From VRUE01 sp047519745 (GTDB lineage Bacteria; Actinomycetota; Thermoleophilia; Solirubrobacterales; 70-9): a stretch of DNA of 64,000 nt. Position 1 is the first letter of the stretch; every line of letters starts with the position of its first letter. Shown in pieces: positions 31,801 to 41,796 of this stretch. A model generated the notes under the pieces. That model saw only the letters and a program-made list of their open reading frames with translations, searched no databases and had not been told where the DNA came from. The DNA lies in the NCBI GenBank assembly GCA_047519745.1, contig JAPVSJ010000109.1, positions 1-64,000 on the forward strand. Reading direction: 5' to 3'. A program made the position numbers and the translations under genes.

Positions 31801-34800
31801 TCAGTCGATCAGGAGCTGGTCGGCCATTGGGTCGAAGAGGACGAAGCCGCTCGCCGCGCTCGCCGAGTCGAGGAAGAGCCGCACCGCGAGTGGCCGCGAG
31901 AGCCCACGCAGCTCGAGGCTCGAGTGGCGCGGGCCGTCGCCGCCGAGCCGCGCCAGCACCGCCCCGTCCGCCGCGCTGCGGGGCAGGATCTCCCCCTCGC
32001 GCCCGACCAGCACCAGCTCGGGCAGCCCCCCGTTGGCGGGCTCGGAGACCTCGACCTCGAGGCGCTTCTGCAACATCCCGGCAAGCCGCACCGAGTAGCG
32101 CAACTCGGTCTTGTCCTCGGTCCTCAGAGTCGCTCGGGTGCCCTTGCCGCCGCTGCTGCCATAGGCAACGTCAGCGCCCAGACGAGTCGCCGGGAAGACC
32201 GCGACGAACAGCGAGCGCTGGTCACCGAGGTCGATCGAGCAGCCGCCGCGATCACGGTACTCCCCCAGCCTGTAGTCGATGGCGTGGGCACTCGCGTCCT
32301 CGGGCCCGGCTGGTTGGCGGTCATGGCGCCAAACGATCCGGGCGAGGGTGATGCCGGCGGGCCAGGTCCAGGTGACCTGAGCCTGGCGACCGTTGGCGAC
32401 GGCGCGCACGTTCGAGATCTCGGGCAAGGCCACGTGGCGAACCGCCGCGCCGGCAACCGCGGTCGTGCCAGCGACAGTGACCGCCTGATAGAAGCAGGGG
32501 CCCGTTGGCGGTTCGGGGTCGACGGCGGCCGATCCACTTACCTCAAGCGCCTGGCCCAGCCCGGACAGCTCGGCAAGCTCGAGCTCAGCCCCTGGCTTCA
32601 GCTCCGGATCCTCAGCGCACCTGAAGATCGAGAGGGTGCCGTTCTCCGGCGGCTCGAAGCCGAGAGCGACGCCAGTCGACCGCGCGAGCACGATCAGCTC
32701 ACCGAGCGGCTTGGGTCGTTCAACCGGCTGGGCGAACGCCGTCAGGCCCGGGGTTCGGACCGCCTCCCCACCCGGCACCGGGTATTCGACCCGCACGAAA
32801 TAGGTGTAGCGACGGCCGTTGACGACGAAGCGATCGGTGACGCCCGCGGCATCGGGGTCGAGCGTGATCTCGGAACGATCCGACTCGTCGCGGCGGCGGA
32901 CCTCGACCCGGCCCGTCTCTGCACGGGCCGTCCAGGACAGGCGCACCTCGCCATCACCCTCGCTGACGGCGAGGTCTCCCACCTCGTGCGCCGCGACCGC
33001 CGGTGCCGAGGTCGCAATAGTGGAGCGTGCTCCGCCCCGGACGGCCTCGACTGAGTAACGGACGACCGCCCCAGGTGCGGCCCCGTCGTCCTCGATCTCG
33101 AGCCCGTCGGTTTCCCCGACGAGCACCCTGCCCTTACCGCGGATGTCCCGGAAGACCACGTAGGCAACGCCTCTGGTCAGCGATGGCGCCCAGCCGATCA
33201 TCATCGCCGTCCCGCCCGCGACCGCCTCCACGGCGCTGGGCGGCTCGAGCGGCAGCTTCTCCAGCTCGCGCTCCGCCTCGGCACAATCGGCCGCGAAGTT
33301 GAGTGCCTCCAGCAGCAACTGCTCCCTCGACGCTCCCTGGAGCCCGAGCGCCTTCGCCAGTGCCACCTCGGCTTCACCCACCCGCTCGCGCGAGGCTTCC
33401 AGCGCCCCTGCAGGCAGTTCCCCGGTAGGCCCGGGGAAATCTTTGGCGGCCTTCTCGAGCTCCCCGAGCAGCCGGCGCGCGGCATAGTGGCGACGCTCGC
33501 CTCGTGCCTCATCGACTTCCGCCCAGGCGCGTTTGGCGCCTTCCACGGCTGCCGTAACGCGGCGTGCCGCGGCCTGCAGCTCGGCGTTCGAGCTGCCGAG
33601 GATCTGCGTCGCCTCCTCGAGCTCGGACCGCGCCCGGCCCACCCTCCCCTCGTCGACCAACTCGGGCAGCCGAGAGACGGTGCGGATCGCGGCCGCGTGC
33701 CGGTGGAGGTCGGCGCCGCAGGTGGCGCAACGCGCCGCCGTCGCGTCGCTGCGCTGACCGCAGCCGTTCGGGCACTGGACGAAGAGCGCCGTGGCGCAGC
33801 GCTCGCAGCGCTCGTGACCAGCGTCGCGCGGATGGGGGTGATTGCACAGCGGGCAGGCGACGAAATCGACCGCCGCTCCGGTGCGAAGGCTGGCGCCGTG
33901 TTCGCGGGCGAGCTCGGCCACCACGCGCTGCGCCAGCTCGGTCGTGAGGCCCAGCTCCAGCCCCCCGCGGAGAAGCTGCTCCGCCTCCAGCTCGTCGATC
34001 TCGCCATCGTCGGCGACGGCCTTCATCGCCCGCAGGTCGAGTGCTTCGCGAACGTCCAGCATCAGCCCGTGCACGTAGGCACGGGGATCGTTATCGAGCA
34101 GATGGATCTTGGCCAGTGAGAGCACCGACTCCCAGTTCGCCTTGGTATTGCCGTGGGGCCGAACACGGTTTGCCTGAACCTGCTCCGCGTACCGGGCGTC
34201 GATCGCAGCTCGGTCAGCGGTGATCTCCAAGCCAAAGGCGTGGAAGAGGCTGAGGCCGGCCCGAGGTTCGGCAAGGTCACGGGCGAGGTTGGTGAGAGCG
34301 CTGGCCACCAGCGCCCGCTGGCCCTGATCGAGGATCTCCGGCTCAGCGGCGACCGGTGCGGCGTCGAGTTTCGCCTGCACCTCGGGGCCGGCGATTCCGG
34401 TGCTGGCGGCCATCCTCTCCAGGCGCGCGCGCTGGGTCGGGTCGAGTCCGCCCGCCGAGCGGACCGTCTGCGCCAACAGCTCGTCCCACTCCTTCACGGC
34501 CCGCGCCGACGCCTCGGCGCGCTCGTGCATGCGCTGGCGCATCTCGTCCGCAAGCCGCTCCCGCTCGCGGGCATCGCCGAGGGTCAGCTTTGCCTCGGGG
34601 TGCTTTTCGACCAGGTTCCTGATCGCCGCCCCGTACCGGGGGTGCTCTGATTTCTTGTCCCAGTAGCGCTTGACCTCTTCGAGGCGAGCCTCGATTGCCG
34701 CTTCGTCGGAATCGTCGACATCAATCAGGTACCGGTCGAACAGGTTCGGCAGCTCAGCCGAATCGATGCACGGGGCGAGCACGTCGCCCAGGTACGACTT

Positions 34801-34818
34801 TGGGTCGAACGGTCGCAC
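31801..34818 (-). CDS. Large zinc-ribbon/FN3 scaffold protein of the Hsp70 locus
   Basis: 1005 residues, GTG start with a GAGGAC ribosome site. N-terminus FDPKSYLGDVLAPC...LPNLFDRYLIDVDDSD..IEARLEEVKRYWDKK is helical and is seen in other actinobacterial proteins next to Hsp70 genes. Residues 130-320 are helical. Zinc clusters follow: CPLCNHPHPRDAGHERCERC and CPNGCGQRSDATAARCATCG (about 322-372). A coiled-coil-like stretch (about 385-510) precedes three or four fibronectin-III-type beta domains (about 540-900: AVAGGTAMMIGWAPSLTRG; VRLSWTARAETGRVEV; AQVTWTWPAGITLARIVW). No catalytic motif is seen; cochaperone or platform is my inference. It starts 7 bp after the Hsp70 stop. Confidence 0.8.
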   Translation of the reverse strand: MRPFDPKSYLGDVLAPCIDSAELPNLFDRYLIDVDDSDEAAIEARLEEVKRYWDKKSEHPRYGAAIRNLVEKHPEAKLTLGDARERERLADEMRQRMHERAEASARAVKEWDELLAQTVRSAGGLDPTQRARLERMAASTGIAGPEVQAKLDAAPVAAEPEILDQGQRALVASALTNLARDLAEPRAGLSLFHAFGLEITADRAAIDARYAEQVQANRVRPHGNTKANWESVLSLAKIHLLDNDPRAYVHGLMLDVREALDLRAMKAVADDGEIDELEAEQLLRGGLELGLTTELAQRVVAELAREHGASLRTGAAVDFVACPLCNHPHPRDAGHERCERCATALFVQCPNGCGQRSDATAARCATCGADLHRHAAAIRTVSRLPELVDEGRVGRARSELEEATQILGSSNAELQAAARRVTAAVEGAKRAWAEVDEARGERRHYAARRLLGELEKAAKDFPGPTGELPAGALEASRERVGEAEVALAKALGLQGASREQLLLEALNFAADCAEAERELEKLPLEPPSAVEAVAGGTAMMIGWAPSLTRGVAYVVFRDIRGKGRVLVGETDGLEIEDDGAAPGAVVRYSVEAVRGGARSTIATSAPAVAAHEVGDLAVSEGDGEVRLSWTARAETGRVEVRRRDESDRSEITLDPDAAGVTDRFVVNGRRYTYFVRVEYPVPGGEAVRTPGLTAFAQPVERPKPLGELIVLARSTGVALGFEPPENGTLSIFRCAEDPELKPGAELELAELSGLGQALEVSGSAAVDPEPPTGPCFYQAVTVAGTTAVAGAAVRHVALPEISNVRAVANGRQAQVTWTWPAGITLARIVWRHDRQPAGPEDASAHAIDYRLGEYRDRGGCSIDLGDQRSLFVAVFPATRLGADVAYGSSGGKGTRATLRTEDKTELRYSVRLAGMLQKRLEVEVSEPANGGLPELVLVGREGEILPRSAADGAVLARLGGDGPRHSSLELRGLSRPLAVRLFLDSASAASGFVLFDPMADQLLID

Positions 34819-34825
34819 TCGGTCC

Positions 34826-36520
34826 TCAGGTGCGGCTCACCGAGGCGACCCGCTCCGCCGCGGCCGCAACCTTCTCCTGCGACATCACCGCACCCTCGGC
34901 TTCGACCTCAAACTCGAGGTTCGAGCCGCTGCTGTGTGACGCCTTGACCTTCAACACGCCGTTTTCGGCCATCGCGAGGGTCACCTGGATCGGCGCCCCC
35001 ACCGGGTCGTTCCCGGGCAGCGCGATCACCCCATGTCCGATGTTTTCGTTGTGGGCGAGCTCTTCGGAGAGCTCGGAGCCCGACTGTTGCCAGAGCTCGA
35101 TGCGCACGGTCTGCTGATTGGGAATCGTGGTGCCGTACGTCTCCGGGTCCGGATCGCCCGGCAACGGGGTGTTCGGCTTGATCACGTGATCGATCCAGAA
35201 GTCCGCGGGATCGGTCGAGCTGGGATCGTGGCCGTCACGTAGGAGCTTTACGCCGAAGCCCCGGGAGCAAACGTTCGTCACCTCGGTGTCCTTGATCCGC
35301 TGCAAGGTGCTGAGCTCGAGTCCCATCTCCTCGGCGACCTTCTTCTCGATCTCGGCGCTCGAGGACGGCACGCCGTCGGATTCCGCCTGCGCGGTCTCTT
35401 CGCTCAGCTTCGCCCTCAGCTCCGCCTGAAAGCCGAGCAGCGCCGCGCCCTTCGCCACCGCCTGGTTCGCGTCCTCCAGCTCCGGCACCCAGCCGGGGAA
35501 GGCCTCCGCCAGGCGCTCCGCTACCGCAGGCATGAAAGACGACCCACCGACCAGGAGAACCCGATCGATCTCGGGAGCACCGAGCTCCTTTGCTTTCTCC
35601 ACGGTTTCCCGCGTGAACTCGATCGTCTGGTCGAGCAGCTCGCGGGTCGCCTGCTCGAACTCGTCCCTGGTCAGCTCAACGTTGTCGCGCGCTTCCCCCG
35701 AGACCACGATTTGGGTCAGCGAGTCGCGCAGGCTCAGCCCCCGCTTCGCCTCCTCCGCGGCGAGCCGCAGCTCGGCCGTCGCGATGTCGTCGTCGAGGGG
35801 ATCGGGGGCCTCGGGGTGCGCTTCGGAGAATTTCCGCGCCAGCAGGTTGACCACACGTTCGTCCCACTGAGCGCCGCCGAGGCGCGCGTTTCCCCCCGTC
35901 GCGACAACGCGGATGTGACTCCCGGACTCGACTGGTTCGAGCCGGATCACGGTGACGTCAAAGGTCCCGCCACCGAGGTCGTAGACGAGAACCGTTTCGT
36001 CGACATCAGCCCCCTGGGCGAAGCCGTAGGACATCGCTGCGGCGGTCGGCTCGTTGACCACGTCGACCACATCGAGCCCGGCGATCTTCCCCGCCGCGAT
36101 CGTCGCCTCGCGCTCGACGATGCCGAAATAGGCGGGCACCGTGATCACGACTTTCTCGACTTTCTCGCGCGTCTGCAGCTCCGCGTCCTCGCACAGCGCC
36201 TTGAGAATGTGAGCGGATACCTCGGGCGCGCTCCACTCCTCCCCATGTGCCTCGAAGCGCCAGTCGGACTCACCCATGTGACGCTTGACCAGCTCCGACA
36301 CATTTTCCGGGTCGAGCAGCATCTGGCGCTTTGCCTCCTTGCCGACCTGGATGTCGTCGGAACCGACGAACATCACGACCGAGGGGGTGACAGGGTCACC
36401 GTCGCGGTTGTTGATCACTATCGGCCGGCCGAACTCGTCAACCCGCGAGATGCACGAGTACGTGGTGCCGAGATCAATGCCCCAAACCGTCGTCGAGTTT
36501 TCACCGTTGCCGTTCCCCAT
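34826..36520 (-). CDS. Divergent Hsp70 (DnaK-like) lacking the helical lid
   Basis: 564 residues, shorter than housekeeping DnaK (about 610-640). The ATPase domain is complete: GIDLGTTYS near residue 14, VITVPAYFG, NEPTAAAMSYGF, VYDLGGGTFDVTVI and VLLVGGSSFMP. A reduced substrate domain (about 410-545: FGVKLLRDGHD..., IPNQQTVRIELWQQSG, MAENGVLKVKASH) ends without the C-terminal lid helices, so client binding must be fast or atypical. It includes an inserted SAEIEKKVAEEMGLELS stretch. It follows the GrpE-like gene by 54 bp. It is not the housekeeping dnaK, because no dnaJ, clpB or HspR neighbour is present. Confidence 0.88.
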   Translation of the reverse strand: MGNGNGENSTTVWGIDLGTTYSCISRVDEFGRPIVINNRDGDPVTPSVVMFVGSDDIQVGKEAKRQMLLDPENVSELVKRHMGESDWRFEAHGEEWSAPEVSAHILKALCEDAELQTREKVEKVVITVPAYFGIVEREATIAAGKIAGLDVVDVVNEPTAAAMSYGFAQGADVDETVLVYDLGGGTFDVTVIRLEPVESGSHIRVVATGGNARLGGAQWDERVVNLLARKFSEAHPEAPDPLDDDIATAELRLAAEEAKRGLSLRDSLTQIVVSGEARDNVELTRDEFEQATRELLDQTIEFTRETVEKAKELGAPEIDRVLLVGGSSFMPAVAERLAEAFPGWVPELEDANQAVAKGAALLGFQAELRAKLSEETAQAESDGVPSSSAEIEKKVAEEMGLELSTLQRIKDTEVTNVCSRGFGVKLLRDGHDPSSTDPADFWIDHVIKPNTPLPGDPDPETYGTTIPNQQTVRIELWQQSGSELSEELAHNENIGHGVIALPGNDPVGAPIQVTLAMAENGVLKVKASHSSGSNLEFEVEAEGAVMSQEKVAAAAERVASVSRT

Positions 36521-36574
36521 GCGTCCTCCCCAGGCGTAGTTGGCTAGTTGCGATCAGTTCTTTTTTGACGTGTC

Positions 36575-37207
36575 TTACGTCGCGTCTCGGTATCGGTAGG
36601 CACGAACCTCGGCGACCCGAATCACGTCACCGGACTCCCATTGGAATCCCCATCTGACGATCTCGACCACGGTCTTGTCGAGCGACTCGTCCGTGGTCGG
36701 CTCGGTTCCCGCGGCAGCGTGCAGGCGTGGATCGAACTCCTCACCATTCCCCGGGGCGTACGCCTCGACGCCGTTGCGGGCCAAGGTGTCGAGCAGGCTC
36801 TCCTGCACCACCCGCAGGTCGTCGTCTCCCTCGCCGGCAACGGCCCGCATGCGCCCCACGTCGTCGTGGAGGCGAATCAGGTCGCGAACCAGGGGCAGTT
36901 GCGCATCGCGCAGCTCACCTGCGCGCAGACTCAGGTTCTCCGCGTGCAGCCGATCGACGAGATCGGACTGACGCGCAAGCAGGCGCTGTGACTCCTCGAG
37001 CCGCGCATCGAACCTTGCCACCGCCTCCCCCAGCTCGGGTGCGCCAGTGGGGGCCACTTCGTCGGCAGCAAGCAGAGTGGACTCAGCTTCCCCTCCCTCC
37101 ACGCTGCTTGGCTCTGGGGTGACCGTCTCGTCGCCGCCGGGGTTAGAGCCATCACCGGCGCGTTGCGCCTTGGCCTCCCCAACCGTCTCCTCGAACGACC
37201 TTTCCAT
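36575..37207 (-). CDS. GrpE-like nucleotide exchange factor
   Basis: 210 residues. A disordered acidic N-terminus (about 1-60) is followed by a coiled coil (about 62-105: EAVARFDARLEESQRLLARQ) and a C-terminal GrpE-type beta domain: GEEFDPRLHAAAGTEPTTDE and VVEIVRWGFQWESGDVIRVAEVRAYRY, parallel to the FDP..HEA and V..V...GY....R.LRPA.V of GrpE. First gene of the ten-gene operon; GGGGAG precedes the ATG. The 140 bp upstream are shared with the divergent channel gene and are A/T-rich, so the operon promoter lies there; I cannot fix it. Confidence 0.82.
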   Translation of the reverse strand: MERSFEETVGEAKAQRAGDGSNPGGDETVTPEPSSVEGGEAESTLLAADEVAPTGAPELGEAVARFDARLEESQRLLARQSDLVDRLHAENLSLRAGELRDAQLPLVRDLIRLHDDVGRMRAVAGEGDDDLRVVQESLLDTLARNGVEAYAPGNGEEFDPRLHAAAGTEPTTDESLDKTVVEIVRWGFQWESGDVIRVAEVRAYRYRDAT

Positions 37208-37349
37208 GGCGTCTCCCCAACCGGGGTCGCGACAATACCTGATCTGTACCTCACTTGATAATTAGAGAGACTAAATTGGGTACCGAAGATTCTCCATAGT
37301 TCTAAGAGTATGGGTAGGCAAGGGCCAACCGGCGTCGAAGTAGGCGCGG

Positions 37350-38156
37350 ATGAGCGCTGAGGTTGCCGAGAAGCTCGTGCCCTACGGGCCGGGGATGGAC
37401 GCGCGCAGCACGCGCGTCGCCGAACGGCTCAACACGCCGATGCTGTTCGCGGCGGCGCTGACGATCCCAGCCGTGGCGATCAACGAGTCCCACCCCGGGG
37501 GGTGGCTGCTGAACGTCGCCCACGCGCTCAACTGGGTCATCTGGCTCGCCTTCCTCACCGAGCTGGTGGTGATGCTGGCGGTCGTGCCGGAGCGGTGGAC
37601 CTGGCTCAGGCACCACCCGCTCGACCTGATCATCGTCGTCTTCACGCCGCCGGTGCTGCCTGCCGGCCTGCAGAGCCTGCGGGTCCTGCGCCTGCTCCGC
37701 CTGCTGCGGCTGCTGCGCCTGGCACAGCTCTCGCGTGAGGCCTTCTCGCTGCGCGGCCTCCACTACGCGGCGCTGCTCGCCGTGCTTACCGCGGTCGCCG
37801 GCGGCGCCCTCTTCGTCGGCTTCGAGAAGCACAGCCAGCACCTGACCGCCTGGGACGGGATCTACTGGGCGGTCACCTCGATGACCACGCTCGGCTCGAA
37901 CATCTACCCGATGACGACCGGCGGCGAGATCGTCGGCGTCGTCGTCGTGATCGTCGGCATCTCCTTCGTCGCGCTGCTGACCGGCGCGATCGCCCAGCGC
38001 TTCCTCGGCCCCGAGATCGCCGAGGTGGAGGCTGAGCTGGAGGAGGAGCATGCGTCGGCCGAGGCGATAGCGCTGCGTGAGCTGCGCAACGTCCGCGAGC
38101 AGCTCGAGGCGCTCGAGGTCGCCGTCGAGCGCATGGTCGACGAGCGCGCCGCCTGA
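37350..38156 (+). CDS. Voltage-gated-like cation channel with atypical filter
   Basis: 268 residues, six TM helices. S4 has Arg at every third position (R111, 114, 117, 120, 123 in RVLRLLRLLRLLR). The pore region is WDGIYWAVTSMTTLGSNIYPMTTGGE: at the position of TxGYGD the protein has T179-T-L-G-S-N184, so the second glycine and the Tyr are missing. S6 (VGVVVVIVGISFVALLTGAI) is followed by an acidic coiled coil (about 222-262). The architecture is KvAP/Kch-like, but potassium selectivity is doubtful. It is divergent from the GTPase-Hsp70 operon; promoter region about 140 bp. Confidence 0.83.
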   Translation: MSAEVAEKLVPYGPGMDARSTRVAERLNTPMLFAAALTIPAVAINESHPGGWLLNVAHALNWVIWLAFLTELVVMLAVVPERWTWLRHHPLDLIIVVFTPPVLPAGLQSLRVLRLLRLLRLLRLAQLSREAFSLRGLHYAALLAVLTAVAGGALFVGFEKHSQHLTAWDGIYWAVTSMTTLGSNIYPMTTGGEIVGVVVVIVGISFVALLTGAIAQRFLGPEIAEVEAELEEEHASAEAIALRELRNVREQLEALEVAVERMVDERAA

Positions 38157-38210
38157 CCGCCCCTATTGATTGCAGTGTTTGCCCACCCATAGTGGGGAAA
38201 AAGCTGCAAC

Positions 38211-40193
<1,983 letters not shown>

Positions 40194-40226
40194 CGCGCTC
40201 CCTTCCTCGGCCGCTACCCTGAGCGA

Positions 40227-40243
40227 CGAACGGTACCCGTTCG
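40227..40243. promoter_or_regulatory. Palindrome in the acs / MBL-rhodanese divergent region
   Basis: CGAACGG-TAC-CCGTTCG, perfect 7-bp arms, lies between the two divergent genes (starts at 40193 and 40249) and is an operator candidate. The regulator is unknown. Confidence 0.45.
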
Positions 40244-40248
40244 CTCGA

Positions 40249-41628
40249 ATGCTCTTCCGGCAGATAATCCACGAGGATCTCGGTTGCGCCTCCTACCTGG
40301 TCGGCGATTCCGGCGCGGGCGTCGCCGCGGTTGTCGACCCGCAGTGGGACATCGACCCCTACGTCAACCTCGCCCGCCTGCACGGGGTGCGGATCGAGCA
40401 TGTGCTGGAGACCCACAACCACGCCGACCACGTCTCCGGGCACGGCCGCCTCGCCCGCGCCACCGGGGCGACGATCCACGTCAACGCGCTGGCCGGGGCC
40501 GAGTACGAGCACGAGGCGTTCGGCGACGGCTGGACGCTGGCCCTCGGCGAGGCGGTGACGATCGAGGCGATCCACACGCCCGGGCACCGGCCCGAGCACA
40601 CCTCCTTCCTGCTGCGCGACGCCGAGCGCGGCGGCGACCCGGTTGCGGTGCTGAGCGGCGACTCGCTCTTCGTCGGCGACGTCGCCCGCCCCGACCTCGC
40701 GGTCGAGCCGCGCGAGGGCGCCGCCGGCATCTTCCGCTCGCTGCACGAGCGGCTGCTCTCGCTGCCCGACGAGGTCGAGGTCTGGCCCGGGCACCTCGGC
40801 GGCTCGCTCTGCGGCAGCTCCGGCATCGACCTCAAGACCTCATCGACGATCGGCTTCGAGCGCCGCCACAACCGGGCGTTGGCGCTGACCGACGAGGCCG
40901 AGTTCATCGAGGACGCGGTCGCCAGCATCGGCGAGCGGCCGCCCAACGTCGAGCACATCGTCGCGCTCAACCGCGGCCCCTTGGTCGAGTCGATCGGCTC
41001 GCCCGCGTCGCTGACGCCGCGCCGCTTCGAGGCGGCGATCGCCGCCGGCGCCTTCGCCGTCGACTCGCGCACCAACGAGCAGTTCGACGAGGCCCACATC
41101 CCCGGCGCGATCAGCGCCTCGGGCTACGACACGGGCTTCGCGACCAAGGTCGCCCAGGTCGTCCCGCCCGACGGCGAGATCGTCGTCGTCGCCGCCTCGG
41201 ACGGCAACGAGCTCGAGGCGGCGGAGCTGCTCGCCGCCGTCGGTCTGCGCGTGCGCGGCTTCCTCGGCGGCGGGATGAGCGCCTGGCGGGCGGAGGAGCG
41301 GCCGGTCGCGCGGATCGAGCCGATCGGGCCCGACGATCTCGCAGGGCTGCTCGAGGGCGACGAGCCGCCCCTGGTCCTCGACGTGCGCGGCGCCGGCGAG
41401 TACGCCGAAGGGCACATCGCCGGCTCGCTCCACATCCCCTATGGGGAGCTGGCGCGGCGGCTCGACGAGCTGCCGCGGGATCGGGCTTTGGCGACTATCT
41501 GCAAGGGGGGGAAACGGAGCGGGCTTGCGGCTTCGGTGTTGCAGCGTGAGGGCTTTGAGACGATCCACGTCGCTCGGGGGGGCGTTGGCACGTGGCAGCA
41601 GGAAGGCCGCCCGGTCGAAAGTGGATGA
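40249..41628 (+). CDS. MBL-fold / double rhodanese protein (persulfide dioxygenase-like)
   Basis: 459 residues. The metallo domain (about 1-240) contains THNHADHVSGH, HTPGHRPEHTSF, LSGDSLFVGDVARPDL and WPGHLGGSLCG, the glyoxalase-II/ETHE1-like zinc or iron set. Two rhodanese domains follow: the first (about 262-355) lacks its catalytic Cys (AASDGNELEAAELL), the second (about 365-455) has the active-site loop CKGGKRSG. The architecture suggests oxidation or transfer of persulfide sulfur. The stop is immediately followed by a series of palindromic repeat units. Confidence 0.88.
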   Translation: MLFRQIIHEDLGCASYLVGDSGAGVAAVVDPQWDIDPYVNLARLHGVRIEHVLETHNHADHVSGHGRLARATGATIHVNALAGAEYEHEAFGDGWTLALGEAVTIEAIHTPGHRPEHTSFLLRDAERGGDPVAVLSGDSLFVGDVARPDLAVEPREGAAGIFRSLHERLLSLPDEVEVWPGHLGGSLCGSSGIDLKTSSTIGFERRHNRALALTDEAEFIEDAVASIGERPPNVEHIVALNRGPLVESIGSPASLTPRRFEAAIAAGAFAVDSRTNEQFDEAHIPGAISASGYDTGFATKVAQVVPPDGEIVVVAASDGNELEAAELLAAVGLRVRGFLGGGMSAWRAEERPVARIEPIGPDDLAGLLEGDEPPLVLDVRGAGEYAEGHIAGSLHIPYGELARRLDELPRDRALATICKGGKRSGLAASVLQREGFETIHVARGGVGTWQQEGRPVESG

Positions 41629-41629
41629 G

Positions 41630-41702
41630 AGCCCCATCCAGTAGGGCTCGCCAAGGAGACCATCCGGGCAGGGCTCGCTGGGAAGCCCCATCCGGTAGGG
41701 CT
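41630..41702 (+). repeat. Three 27-bp tandem repeat units
   Basis: Units start at 41630, 41657 and 41684 (exact 27-bp spacing). Each begins with a 19-bp core: AGCCCCATCCAGTAGGGCT, AGACCATCCGGGCAGGGCT and AGCCCCATCCGGTAGGGCT. The third is also the left arm of the palindromic element at 41684-41796. Confidence 0.85.
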
Positions 41703-41796
41703 TTCACTTAACTTGTTTCGGTGGATCGCCTGTGGGCTGGCGCCCGGAGCCCACACCGAAAAAGTACAAGACGTTTCAGCCCTACCGGATGGGGCT
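41684..41796. mobile_element. MITE-like palindromic element, copy 1 (113 bp)
   Basis: Flanked by perfect 19-bp terminal inverted repeats AGCCCCATCCGGTAGGGCT (41684-41702) and its complement (41778-41796). Inside is a second hairpin GTGGGCT-N9-AGCCCAC. Its right end overlaps the first base of the stop codon of the convergent MocR-type gene. A near-identical copy lies in opposite orientation at 43808-43924. No coding capacity. Confidence 0.75.

Noticed and set aside
34826..36520. Housekeeping dnaK-grpE locus
   Set aside because: No dnaJ/hspR/clpB, the Hsp70 lacks the lid, and the genes are overlapped with GTPase/GAP genes; it is a specialised copy.
41630..41702. CRISPR array
   Set aside because: Only three 27-bp units, with no constant repeat separated by unique spacers, and no cas genes. 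The units are arms of the palindromic element.
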